From positions 3,100,001 to 3,164,000 of the forward strand of contig NZ_CP063814.1 in assembly GCF_015277875.1 (NCBI RefSeq): a stretch of DNA of 64,000 nt. The letters run 5' to 3'. Both the position numbers and the translations under genes were made by a program. Below the pieces are notes generated by a model, which was not told the DNA's origin, did not search any database, and worked only from the letters and a program-made list of their open reading frames with translations. Shown piece by piece: positions 42,391-50,343 of this stretch; within the stretch, counting starts at the first letter, position 1; every line of letters begins with the position of its first letter. This DNA comes from Microbacterium luteum (GTDB taxonomy: Bacteria > Actinomycetota > Actinomycetes > Actinomycetales > Microbacteriaceae).

Positions 42391-42760
42391 CTCGACACTC
42401 GTCTCTCCGGAGCCGGTCGGGGCGGACGCCGTCGCTCGCGCCGTCGCCATCGTGCGCGACCGCCTCGGCGCCACCGGGGAATCGCCGGACTTCGTGCTGC
42501 AGCCGCTCGATGCCGGTGCGGCGCTGACGGTCTCCGCCGACGGCGACCTCGTCCTCACCGTGCTGCGCCCCCGACCGCTCGCCGGCCTCGCCGAGGCGCG
42601 ACGCCTGCGGCCAGGGTGGAAGCTCGACGCGCTGCCGACGCCGGCGTTCTGGACCGACGCCTACACCCCGTGGACGCCGGGCGGCCTCATCGGCATCGCC
42701 GTGCTCGACACCCTCGCCGAATCGCTCGGCGCGCGCATCGACCACGATCCCCTGCTCTGA
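42380..42760 (+). CDS. Small T7SS-operon protein of unknown function
   Basis: A 126-aa soluble protein starting at ATG 42380, overlapping the eccC end. It has helix-rich ends and a central strand pair (FVLQPLDAGAALTVSADGDL), then GLAEARRLRPGWKLDALPTPAFWTDAYTPWTPGG. Family not recognised. It is the last gene of the plus-strand operon and converges with the pseudo-ART gene. A small chaperone-like role next to the ATPase is possible but unproven. Confidence 0.6.
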   Translation: MPRSSTLVSPEPVGADAVARAVAIVRDRLGATGESPDFVLQPLDAGAALTVSADGDLVLTVLRPRPLAGLAEARRLRPGWKLDALPTPAFWTDAYTPWTPGGLIGIAVLDTLAESLGARIDHDPLL

Positions 42761-42787
42761 GGCTGGGACAACAGACGGGCGCGCGCG

Positions 42788-43606
42788 TCATCGCGTCGGG
42801 CTCACCTCGATCACGTGTCCCACGACTGCTGTCTGACCCGGGAGATCAATCACGTCGTCGACGAGCCACTCGATCCCCCGAGCGAGAAGAAGGATCCCCG
42901 AATCTCCCTGCTGACGCGGCGGCTGGAAAAGAGCCGGTATCCCTGGAGGCACGCGCAACCTGACCACCGATCGCACCCCGGGGACCGTCCGGTCCACCGG
43001 CAGAAGCCGAGCCGTGAGATAACCCGACTCGCGGATGCTCTGCCCCGGGGAGAAGCGCTCATCTCCCCTGTCCGTCAACGTCACGACGATCGCCTCCGGC
43101 GTCGGCTTCCGCGCCAGAGCATCGTCCAGCTGCGCGACCCGATCGCGGATGGGTGGTGTCATCGGCGCTTTCCCGCTGAGAGCGGCGTCGATCTCGTCAC
43201 GCGAAGGTGACGCCGAGCGCACTCTGCGTGACGATGACGTGCTCTCCGGATTGACGAAGCGTTCCAGATCCGCCTTCGAGGGGTACTCCTCAAGGGTGGG
43301 AGAGACTCTTCCGGCGGGTGCAGGCCCTTCGACGCCGAGGAGCCCTTCGATGGCTGCAGAGGCGGGCACTCCCCGTTGCTTGAGGTCGCGCAGCCTCGTG
43401 AGCCAGTAGCCCGACCCCTCGGGCTGGAAGTCTCCGGCACGCGTGGCGACGAGGCCGGCGGAGTCATCATCATCCACCCCGAGGTAGAGATACCCGACCG
43501 TCGCCCCATCACGAACGACAGCAGCAGCCTTCACCGCCCCCGCCGGGGCGGCGTTGTACCGGGGCGGACCTGCGACCGCCCGGCCCTGCACGTCGTCGAC
43601 GTCCAT
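42788..43606 (-). CDS. Pseudo-ADP-ribosyltransferase in immunity position
   Basis: A 272-aa protein whose ATG shares a base with the toxin stop (TGATG), so the two are translated together. Residues about 25-120 form a separate domain (VGYLYLGVDDDD, GYWLTRLRDLKQRGVPASA). Residues about 136-250 align by eye with the toxin's ART domain: RDEIDAALSGKAPM vs YREINGSLRGGPM, EAIVVTLT vs EDVVVTRG, RESGYLTAR vs DESAYLSTS, LRVPPGIPAL vs LRVPEGTPAL, LLLARGIEW vs LLLGRDLRW. Arg, STS and both Glu are replaced (Leu177, TAR 198-200, Ser236/Ile238). Immunity protein or regulatory subunit is suggested; a decayed toxin copy is the alternative. Confidence 0.7.
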   Translation of the reverse strand: MDVDDVQGRAVAGPPRYNAAPAGAVKAAAVVRDGATVGYLYLGVDDDDSAGLVATRAGDFQPEGSGYWLTRLRDLKQRGVPASAAIEGLLGVEGPAPAGRVSPTLEEYPSKADLERFVNPESTSSSRRVRSASPSRDEIDAALSGKAPMTPPIRDRVAQLDDALARKPTPEAIVVTLTDRGDERFSPGQSIRESGYLTARLLPVDRTVPGVRSVVRLRVPPGIPALFQPPRQQGDSGILLLARGIEWLVDDVIDLPGQTAVVGHVIEVSPTR

Positions 43607-45816
43607 CACTTCGCCACGCTTCCGAACACATGCCATTGTCCATCACGGAAGACCGTGTCTTCGGCCGTCCAACGGAGGTCGCGTCCGAGAAGGAGCTCCC
43701 GCTCCGTCGCCCCGAAATCAGAAACGGCTTCGACCCACAGAGCCGGCGTGCCCTCTGGCACACGGAGATGAAGCACCGCGTCCTGCCCGCTGAAAGCATC
43801 TGCAGCGTCCCCCAACGAGGTCGAGAGGTAGGCGCTCTCATCGAACGTCGTCCCCGCCGCATCCTGCGGAAGCACCGACCAGTGCGCCGTCCCCGTCCCC
43901 CGGGTCACGACGACGTCCTCGGTCAGCGGATGCGCCCGCATCGCCTCATCAATCCTGCTCACGTGTTGGGCGATCTCCTCGCTCATCGGCCCTCCACGGA
44001 GTGAGCCATTGATCTCGCGATAGGTGATGCCGGAGTCCCCGGGGACTTCGCGCGTGTAATCGTAGACGGCATCCGCGACATCCTCTGGCAGAGAGTCGGC
44101 GACTCCTGCCCATTCCGCTCGTCCGTACTCGATCGCCGCTGCGTCGTCGGCGAACGTGACCGCGCCCTCCGAGACGACTGCCATCGCTTGGGAATAGCGC
44201 TCGTCCGCCGAGAGATCGGGTGCGCCCGGATCGCCGGTATCGCTCAGGTGGTCGACGTCATCACCGGCCTGGGCCGCGTCACCGAACGCACCCTCGGGCA
44301 GCTCGACCCGTACGCCGGGGGCCTCCAGCACGGGCACACCGTCGTCGACGCGCGCCACGATCGCGTCCGGGTGGATGCCCAGCTCGTCGACGAGGGCGGT
44401 CATCGCCGTCTGGCCGGTGTCGGCGCGCAGCACGGCCGGCTGGCCGAGATCGTCGCCGAGGTCGACGACGTCGAGGCCGCTGAAGGTCGGTGAATCCAGT
44501 CGCGCCGCGAGGTCGCCGACGCCGGAGAAGGCGTGGCCGCCCACGCGCACCGCGCCGTTCACCGCCCATGCACCCGGGTCGATCAGGTCGGTGAACCGCG
44601 CCATCTTCGACAGCACGGACGCGGCCGTGCCCGCCGTCTTGACACCCGCGACGGCGGCGCCGCCGGGAATGAGGATCGTGCCGACGTTGAAGACCGACTC
44701 ACCGAGGGCCGTGCCGGGGTCATCCGCCCATTTGTCCCATGCGATGAGCGCCTTGCCGGTGTTCTTCGCGGTCTCGTCCAGGCCGTCCTTGAACTCGGCG
44801 ACCTCGTCCGGGAGGAATCCGTCGCCGCCGAACTGCCGCATCCCGTCATCGACCGCGAACAGGACGTTCAGCGGCGGCGTCGCCGCGATCACCCCGCTCA
44901 GCGCGAGGGAACCGAGGCTGCCCCACGCCGCTCCGTAGGCGTCGCCGGAGAAGAAGTCGCCCGTCGACGGGTCGTAGCCGAGCACGAGCGTGCCGAGGCC
45001 CTCGACGGTCCCCCACACGCCGCCGACGGCGATGCCCTCCCACAGGAAGTCCTTGAAGACGACGTTGACGGTCGCCTCGCCGCACCCCTCGGTGCGCTCC
45101 ACCTCGGCGCCCCACGGCATCTCGGTGCCGGCCGGGATCTCGTCGATGCCGTAGGCGAGCGCGTCATCCTCGCTCGTGGCCGCCCGCAACGGCGCGGCGC
45201 AGTACAGCGCGCGGATCGCATTCGCGCACGTGCGCTCGGCCTCCCACAGGAGCACCTGCTGCGCATTGACCCGTGCGATCAGATCGTTGTTGCGGTCGAC
45301 GTACTCCTGCACCTCATGCCACTCCTTCGTGACGGTGCGGTACTGGGAGACCTCCGTCGCGGTGGCGGTGCCGCCCGTCGACGACGACGAGTACGCGCCG
45401 TACGCGTTCCACGACCCCTGGTAGCCCTGCGTGCTCACCCAGGCCGGGTTCAGCTCGCGCACGCTCACGCCACCGGAGATCTCGGCGGCGAACGTCTGCG
45501 CCTCCAGGCGCAGCGCATCCAGCTCCGCCTTGATCGGGCGCACGTCGGCGGCGAAGGCGGTGAGCGCGCCGCCGACCGTCTCGATGCCGTCGCCGGATGC
45601 GGTCGCCTGGCTCGAGACCGGATCCATCAGCCCCAGCAGGGTCGCCGACTCGGGGGCCTCGTAGACGCCGGCCATGCGCTGCCACGACAGCTGCACCTGC
45701 GAGCCGGTGTCGCGCACGGTGCCCGCGAGCGAGGTGACCGTCGCCGCGTTGGTCTCGATCGCCTCGGGGTCGAGATCTCTGCCCGGGATCTGTTCCGGGT
45801 CGATCGCCGCCGGCAT
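43606..45816 (-). CDS. T7SS polymorphic toxin with C-terminal ADP-ribosyltransferase domain
   Basis: A 736-aa predicted secreted toxin. The N-terminal about 230 residues are helical and WXG100/LXG-like (WQRMAGVYEAPES near residue 45), followed by a glycine-rich hydrophobic middle region (about 240-440) and a spacer. The C-terminal about 170 residues carry the R-S-E triad of ART toxins: Arg639 in VVTRG, Ser665-Thr-Ser667 in YLSTS and Glu705-x-Glu707 before LLLGRDL. The target is unknown; Glu-x-Glu suggests arginine-specific transfer. The start codon overlaps the upstream gene's stop (TGATG). It is encoded directly beside eccC. Confidence 0.85.
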   Translation of the reverse strand: MPAAIDPEQIPGRDLDPEAIETNAATVTSLAGTVRDTGSQVQLSWQRMAGVYEAPESATLLGLMDPVSSQATASGDGIETVGGALTAFAADVRPIKAELDALRLEAQTFAAEISGGVSVRELNPAWVSTQGYQGSWNAYGAYSSSSTGGTATATEVSQYRTVTKEWHEVQEYVDRNNDLIARVNAQQVLLWEAERTCANAIRALYCAAPLRAATSEDDALAYGIDEIPAGTEMPWGAEVERTEGCGEATVNVVFKDFLWEGIAVGGVWGTVEGLGTLVLGYDPSTGDFFSGDAYGAAWGSLGSLALSGVIAATPPLNVLFAVDDGMRQFGGDGFLPDEVAEFKDGLDETAKNTGKALIAWDKWADDPGTALGESVFNVGTILIPGGAAVAGVKTAGTAASVLSKMARFTDLIDPGAWAVNGAVRVGGHAFSGVGDLAARLDSPTFSGLDVVDLGDDLGQPAVLRADTGQTAMTALVDELGIHPDAIVARVDDGVPVLEAPGVRVELPEGAFGDAAQAGDDVDHLSDTGDPGAPDLSADERYSQAMAVVSEGAVTFADDAAAIEYGRAEWAGVADSLPEDVADAVYDYTREVPGDSGITYREINGSLRGGPMSEEIAQHVSRIDEAMRAHPLTEDVVVTRGTGTAHWSVLPQDAAGTTFDESAYLSTSLGDAADAFSGQDAVLHLRVPEGTPALWVEAVSDFGATERELLLGRDLRWTAEDTVFRDGQWHVFGSVAK

Positions 45817-46160
45817 CAGTCGGCCCCGAGCAGCAGGGAGGCGGGCGTGATCGCGGCGACGCTCGCTGCCTGCGCGTCGGCGGCCATCGTGAGGTCTCCG
45901 GTGACGTAGGCCTCGGTCGCTGACACGACACCGCTGGTGGCGGCGCTGATGCGGGCGCTCATGCCCTGGATACGGGGCGACTCGACGGTGTCGAAGTAGG
46001 ACTGCACGGCCTCGGCGATCGCGCCGGACTGCGTGGCCGTGACGGCGGCGCCCAAAGGCGCTCCGAGCGCGTTCAACGCCTCGCCGAGGGCTTCGGCGTG
46101 CGGGTTCACGTCGGTGAGGACCCCGGCGACGCCGGACGGGTCGATGCTCCAGGTGGTCAC
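45816..46160 (-). CDS. Small T7SS-associated helical protein (DUF6507-like)
   Basis: A 114-aa protein, mostly two long helices, beginning TTWSIDPSGVAGVLTDV, with no membrane segment or signal peptide. It precedes the toxin gene (TGATG) and follows two WXG100-size genes. The start resembles the DUF6507 family found beside actinobacterial T7SS toxins; this naming is from memory. It is probably co-exported with or helps load the toxin. Confidence 0.72.
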   Translation of the reverse strand: MTTWSIDPSGVAGVLTDVNPHAEALGEALNALGAPLGAAVTATQSGAIAEAVQSYFDTVESPRIQGMSARISAATSGVVSATEAYVTGDLTMAADAQAASVAAITPASLLLGAD

Positions 46161-46176
46161 GTGCGTGACGACCCGG

Positions 46177-46488
46177 TCAGCCGATGGATTCGACGGCCGC
46201 GCGCGCCTTGCGCAGCGCTTCCTGCGCCGTCTCGTCGTTGCGCTCGAGCGACGTGCGCAGCGTGGTGATGATCGTGCGCACCTCGCCGGCGGCCGCCTTC
46301 CACCGCTGCTCCTTGGCGCGGTAGTCTTCGGACACGCCCTCGGCGGTGTAGTCGGCCATCGCGGCGGCCACGTCGCGGTCGTGCTGATCGATGACCGCCT
46401 CGAGCTGCGCGGCGACGCGGTTGAAGTTGTCCTGCGCGTTCTGCGAGGCCGCGATGTCGTAGTCGCGGCGGTCGTTCTGATTCACCAT
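46177..46488 (-). CDS. WXG100-like/ESAT-6-like protein
   Basis: A 103-aa helical-hairpin protein in the WXG100 size class. A central W-K-A motif (EQRWKAAAGEVR) lies near residue 66 rather than the middle, and the frame has no signal sequence. Resembles the pore-forming ESAT-6 family group. It is followed after 16 bp by the 114-aa gene and preceded after 11 bp by the second WXG100-like gene. Confidence 0.75.
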   Translation of the reverse strand: MVNQNDRRDYDIAASQNAQDNFNRVAAQLEAVIDQHDRDVAAAMADYTAEGVSEDYRAKEQRWKAAAGEVRTIITTLRTSLERNDETAQEALRKARAAVESIG

Positions 46489-46499
46489 GATGCCGCCCC

Positions 46500-46832
46500 T
46501 CACCGTCCGCCGAAGCGTGCGGCATCGAACGAGGCGCCGCCTTCGAGGCTCGATGTGCTGTCGACCATGGCGCCCTCCCCCTCGAGGAAGGACCGGTTCA
46601 TGCCGCCGATGCCCCCGAGCACGCCGTCGAGGGATGCCTTCAGCTCGGTCGAGATCACATCGGTGCGCGACTTGAAGCGGTCGAACGCCGCCCGGCCCGC
46701 GCCCTGGAATCGCCCCTCGAGCGGCTCGGCCGCTTCGAAGAGCTGGCGCACCAGCACCTGCAGATCGTCGCTCGATCCCGACGTGGACTTCGTCAGCACC
46801 CCGAGGGTGTCTGCTCCCATCGCGAACTTCAT
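46500..46832 (-). CDS. WXG100 family protein with FQG in place of WXG
   Basis: A 110-aa two-helix protein. The hairpin turn reads FQGAGRAAFDRF at about residues 41-52, where Trp of WxG is replaced by Phe. The spacing to the conserved A..AF is as in ESX proteins. First gene of the toxin operon; its partner is probably the 103-aa protein. An inverted repeat lies 23 bp upstream of the ATG. Confidence 0.8.
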   Translation of the reverse strand: MKFAMGADTLGVLTKSTSGSSDDLQVLVRQLFEAAEPLEGRFQGAGRAAFDRFKSRTDVISTELKASLDGVLGGIGGMNRSFLEGEGAMVDSTSSLEGGASFDAARFGGR

Positions 46833-46854
46833 GTCGCCCCCAACCTCTCGTTCC

Positions 46855-46872
46855 GTCCGACCCAACTCGGAC
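46855..46872. promoter_or_regulatory. Inverted repeat upstream of the WXG100/toxin operon
   Basis: GTCCGA-CCCAAC-TCGGAC has two perfect 6-bp arms. It lies between the ATG at 46832 and an AT-richer stretch (about 46876-46905) that should hold the promoter, so it could be an operator or a 5'-UTR hairpin. Confidence 0.4.
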
Positions 46873-46954
46873 GCATCCGAAAAACAACGATACGAAAATA
46901 CCCGCCCCCTCGACGCGGGAAGACCAGATGAAAGAAGTCTCACGCCGCGACGGT

Positions 46955-46973
46955 CGCTGTCACACGGTGTTCA
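46955..46973. repeat. 19-bp direct repeat, left copy flanking the HepT/MntA module
   Basis: CGCTGTCACACGGTGTTCA differs by one base from the copy at 47832-47850. The two bracket the toxin-antitoxin genes. The left copy overlaps the hepT stop. Confidence 0.7.
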
Positions 46974-47321
46974 GTCACCGGTCACGTCGCCGAGGAGCGG
47001 CCTGACTGCCGCGCCGACGCGAGGCAGGTCGACGTTGATCGTCGCCCACACCGCGTCGTAATCCGTCGCCTCATAGTGGTGCGCCAGCCGATCGCGCATT
47101 CGCTTGATGCTCGACCAGGGGACCTGCGGGTTCGCGAGGAGCGTCTCGTCGCTCAACCGTGCAACGTTCTCACCGATCTTGATGATGATCGACTCGGCCG
47201 CGAGCCCCGGCGTATTCAGATCGTCCGAGAGGTACCAATCGCGGCCTCGCGCGGCGAGTCGTGTGCCGTCGTCGCACAATCGCACGATCTCACGTAGCGC
47301 CCACCGGTCCCGCTCCTTCAC
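46971..47321 (-). CDS. hepT: HepT-like HEPN ribonuclease toxin
   Basis: A 116-aa all-helical HEPN/DUF86 protein. The catalytic motif R-x4-H-x-Y is seen as RDRLAHHYE (about residue 75). In characterised HepT-MntA pairs the toxin cleaves RNA, and MntA modifies its tyrosine with AMP to block it; the Tyr of that motif is present here. The ATG overlaps the antitoxin stop (ATGA at 47318-47321). Confidence 0.88.
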   Translation of the reverse strand: MKERDRWALREIVRLCDDGTRLAARGRDWYLSDDLNTPGLAAESIIIKIGENVARLSDETLLANPQVPWSSIKRMRDRLAHHYEATDYDAVWATINVDLPRVGAAVRPLLGDVTGD

Positions 47322-47761
47322 GCCGCCACCGCTGACCGGAGGATCGGATGGTCGAGGGGAAGCGCGCCGTCGGTGACGACATCGACAGGAACGCCGAGCA
47401 TCTCTTCAGCGGCGATCGTGAACTCGGCGATCGCCAACAGTCCGACGGAGGACGACCGGGTGACGAGGAGATCGAGATCGCTGTCCGTCGTATCTGTGCC
47501 GTTGATGGCGGATCCGAAGACGCGAACGTTGCTCAGTCCGTAGTCCGCGGCGAGCTCCTTGATTCTCTCGCGATTCTGCTCGAGCGCCTCATGTGGCAAG
47601 GGGCGCATGGCGGCCTGCAGACGATCGAGCATGGCCGCCGACGGCTTCCGGCGGCCGGACTCGTAGGCGGCGATATTGGGTTGCGCCACACCGGTGCGCG
47701 TGGCGAGCTGTGCCTGGCTGAGCCCCGCTCGCTCGCGCCGGTCCCGCAATGCCTCACCCAT
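47318..47761 (-). CDS. mntA: MntA-type nucleotidyltransferase antitoxin fused to XRE helix-turn-helix
   Basis: A 147-aa two-domain protein. Residues 1-58 are an XRE/Cro DNA-binding domain (LSQAQLATRTGVAQPNIAAYESG). Residues 80-147 are a minimal nucleotidyltransferase with GSAINGTDTTDSDLDLLV (GSx10DxD). Most MntA proteins lack a DNA-binding part, so this antitoxin may both AMPylate HepT and repress its own operon. It lies directly upstream of hepT and is translated with it. Confidence 0.88.
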   Translation of the reverse strand: MGEALRDRRERAGLSQAQLATRTGVAQPNIAAYESGRRKPSAAMLDRLQAAMRPLPHEALEQNRERIKELAADYGLSNVRVFGSAINGTDTTDSDLDLLVTRSSSVGLLAIAEFTIAAEEMLGVPVDVVTDGALPLDHPILRSAVAA

Positions 47762-47831
47762 ATCGCCATGATATCACCCCATTCGAAAGGTGCGGAAGGG
47801 GGGTCGGACGATGTGGCCCGGTGCCCGAGGC

Positions 47832-47850
47832 CGCTGTCACACTGTGTTCA
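47832..47850. repeat. 19-bp direct repeat, right copy flanking the HepT/MntA module
   Basis: CGCTGTCACACTGTGTTCA, one mismatch to 46955-46973. Its last base is the A of the HhH-GPD gene's ATG, so it also overlaps that gene's initiation region. Confidence 0.7.
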
Positions 47851-48416
47851 TGGACCTTCGCATCACCGACGACGCGGCCGCCGACCGGCTGCTCTCCGAC
47901 GACCCGCTCGCCCTCCTCATCGGGATGCTGCTCGATCAGCAGGTGGCCATGGAAGTCGCCTTCGCGGGTCCACTGAAGATCCAGCAGCGCCTCGGCACGA
48001 CGGACGCGGCGGCACTGGCCGCCGTCGATCCGGATGACTTCGCCGCGGCCTTCTCGCAGCCGCCCGCGGTGCACCGCTTCCCCGGGTCGATGGCCGGACG
48101 CGTGCAGGCGCTCTGCCGCACCATCGCCGACGACTGGGGAGGCGACGCCGCAGCACTGTGGACGCAGGACGACCCCGATGGCGCGACGGTGCTGAAGCGC
48201 CTGAAGGCCCTACCGGGCTTCGGCGACCAGAAGGCGAAGATCTTCCTCGCGCTGCTCGGCAAGCAGTACGGCTACGACGGCGCCGGCTGGCGTGAGGCCG
48301 CAGGATCCTACGGCGAGGAGGGCTCGTATCGGAGCGTCGCCGACATCACATCCCCCGAGTCGCTGACGAGGGTGCGGGAGTACAAGCGCGCGATGAAGGC
48401 GGAGGCGAAGAAGTGA
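47850..48416 (+). CDS. HhH-GPD-type base-excision DNA repair protein
   Basis: A 188-aa helical protein related to the HhH-GPD glycosylases. It has LIGMLLDQQVAMEVAF (the LLxxQQ pattern near residue 25) and a helix-hairpin-helix LKALPGFGDQKAKIF (about residue 118). The catalytic Asp expected about 20 residues later is not obvious, so activity is uncertain. The ATG at 47850 is used; the frame extends further up but without a ribosome site. GTGA overlap with the following gene. Confidence 0.82.
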   Translation: MDLRITDDAAADRLLSDDPLALLIGMLLDQQVAMEVAFAGPLKIQQRLGTTDAAALAAVDPDDFAAAFSQPPAVHRFPGSMAGRVQALCRTIADDWGGDAAALWTQDDPDGATVLKRLKALPGFGDQKAKIFLALLGKQYGYDGAGWREAAGSYGEEGSYRSVADITSPESLTRVREYKRAMKAEAKK

Positions 48417-48835
48417 AGAAGACCGGAGGAAGCGTGGCGGCGTTCATCGCGGAGGTCGTCCCGGCGAAGCGGCAGCGCGACGCGCACGCCCTCGTCGACA
48501 TGATGCGCGAGATCAGCGGACGCGAACCCGAGCTGTGGGGCACGATCGTCGGATTCGGCAGCTGCCACTACCGCTACCCCACCGGCAACGAGGGCGACAT
48601 GCCCGTCATGGCCTTCGCTCCGCGGAAGGCCGCCTCGACGATCTACCTCGACTCGATCGAGGCTCACGCGCGGGCCCTCGCCGATCTCGGCCCGCACACC
48701 AGCGGCGTCGGCTGCCTCTACATCAAGGACCTCGAGCAGATCGATGACGCCGTGCTGCGCGGCATCCTGGAACGCTCGCTCGCCTACACCGAGGGCGGCG
48801 GCGGCGAGTACGCGCAGATCACCGTCATCGACTGA
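48413..48835 (+). CDS. DUF1801 domain-containing protein
   Basis: A 140-aa YdhG/DUF1801-like protein with KRQRDAHALVDMMREISGREPELWG, IVGFGSCHYRY and IYLDSIEAHARALADLGPH, the usual order of the family. No enzymatic role is known. It is coupled to the HhH-GPD gene by a GTGA overlap. Convergent with glyS. Confidence 0.88.
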   Translation: MKKTGGSVAAFIAEVVPAKRQRDAHALVDMMREISGREPELWGTIVGFGSCHYRYPTGNEGDMPVMAFAPRKAASTIYLDSIEAHARALADLGPHTSGVGCLYIKDLEQIDDAVLRGILERSLAYTEGGGGEYAQITVID

Positions 48836-48849
48836 CGCGAACCCGCCGG

Positions 48850-50238
48850 TCAGGCGCCGCGGAGGCGCTCGGCGAGGTAGGCGTCGAGCTGGTCGAGCGC
48901 GACGCGCTCCTGCGCCATCGTGTCGCGGTCGCGCACCGTGACGGCGCGGTCGTCGAGCGAGTCGAAGTCGACCGTCACGCACAGCGGCGTGCCGATCTCG
49001 TCCTGGCGGCGATAGCGGCGACCGATCGCGCCGGCGTCGTCGAAGTCGGTGTTCCAGCCGTGGGCGCGCACGCGGTCGGCGACCTCGCGGGCCAGCGGCG
49101 ACAGCTTCTCGTTGCGCGACAGCGGCAGCACCGCGACCTTCACCGGCGCCAGGCGCGGGTCGAGTCCCAGCACCGTGCGGGTGTCGGTGCCGCCCTTGGC
49201 GTTCGGCGCCTCCTCCTCGCGGTAGGCGTCGACGAGGAACGCCATCATCGCGCGGGTCAGGCCGAACGACGGCTCGATGACGTACGGGATGTACTTCTCA
49301 CCCGAGGCCTGGTCGAAGAACGTCAGGCTCTGTCCCGACGCCTCGGTGTGGCTCTTCAGGTCGTAGTCGGTGCGGTTGGCGACACCCATCAGCTCGCCCC
49401 ATTCCTTGCCGGGGAAGCCGAAGCGGTACTCGACGTCGATCGTGCCGGCGGAGTAGTGCGCGCGATCCTCCTCGGGCACGTCGAACCGGCGCATGTTGTC
49501 GGCGCTCACGCCGAGGTCGATGAACCAGTTCCAGCAGGCCTCGACCCAGTGGTCGAACCACTCGCCGGCCTCGTCGGGAGCCGTGAAGAACTCGATCTCC
49601 ATCTGCTCGAACTCGCGGGTGCGGAAGATGAAGTTGCCCGGCGTGATCTCGTTGCGGAACGCCTTGCCGACCTGGCCGATGCCGAACGGCGGCTTCTTGC
49701 GGCTGGCGGTGAGCACGTTGGAGAAGTTCACGAAGATGCCCTGCGCCGTCTCGGGGCGCAGGAAGTGCAGGCCCGACTCGTCGTCGACGACCCCGAGGTA
49801 GGTCTTGACCAGGCCCGAAAACGCCTTGGGCTCGGTGTAGCGCCCCTTGGTGCCGCAATTCGGGCACGGCACGTCGGCGAGGCCGTTCTCGGCGGGGCGC
49901 CCCTTGCGCGCCTCGAAGTCCTCGATGAGGTTGTCGGCGCGGAAGCGCTTGTGGCACTGCAGGCACTCGACCAGGGGGTCGGTGAAGGTCGCCACGTGAC
50001 CAGAAGCCTCCCACACGCGCTTGGGGAGGATGATCGAGGAGTCCAGCCCCACCATGTCGCCGCGGCCGCGCACGAAGGTCTGCCACCACTGGCGGCGGAT
50101 GTTCTCCTTCAGCTCCGTGCCGAGGGGACCATAGTCCCATGCCGACCGCGACCCGCCGTAGATCTCACCCGCTTGGAACACGAACCCGCGATGACGGGCG
50201 AGGGCGATGACTTTGTCGAGACGGGACTGCTCGGCCAC
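48850..50238 (-). CDS. glyS: Glycyl-tRNA synthetase (alpha2 type)
   Basis: A 462-aa class II aminoacyl-tRNA synthetase. Motif 1/2 regions are visible as [36 protein letters not shown] and [28 protein letters not shown]; motif 3 is [14 protein letters not shown]. Four zinc-type cysteines occur as CLQCHKRF and CPNCGTKG. The C-terminal anticodon domain starts at [14 protein letters not shown] at 50238 is the start. Essential translation gene. Confidence 0.96.
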   Translation of the reverse strand: MAEQSRLDKVIALARHRGFVFQAGEIYGGSRSAWDYGPLGTELKENIRRQWWQTFVRGRGDMVGLDSSIILPKRVWEASGHVATFTDPLVECLQCHKRFRADNLIEDFEARKGRPAENGLADVPCPNCGTKGRYTEPKAFSGLVKTYLGVVDDESGLHFLRPETAQGIFVNFSNVLTASRKKPPFGIGQVGKAFRNEITPGNFIFRTREFEQMEIEFFTAPDEAGEWFDHWVEACWNWFIDLGVSADNMRRFDVPEEDRAHYSAGTIDVEYRFGFPGKEWGELMGVANRTDYDLKSHTEASGQSLTFFDQASGEKYIPYVIEPSFGLTRAMMAFLVDAYREEEAPNAKGGTDTRTVLGLDPRLAPVKVAVLPLSRNEKLSPLAREVADRVRAHGWNTDFDDAGAIGRRYRRQDEIGTPLCVTVDFDSLDDRAVTVRDRDTMAQERVALDQLDAYLAERLRGA

Positions 50239-50343
50239 GGTGGCTCCAATGGTCGTTCTGGGGGTGTGTGCGCCGATCGCGCGGAACCGGCGACGCCGGC
50301 ATCCCCCGATTCTAATGAGCGGATGCCGACCGCACCGTCGCGC

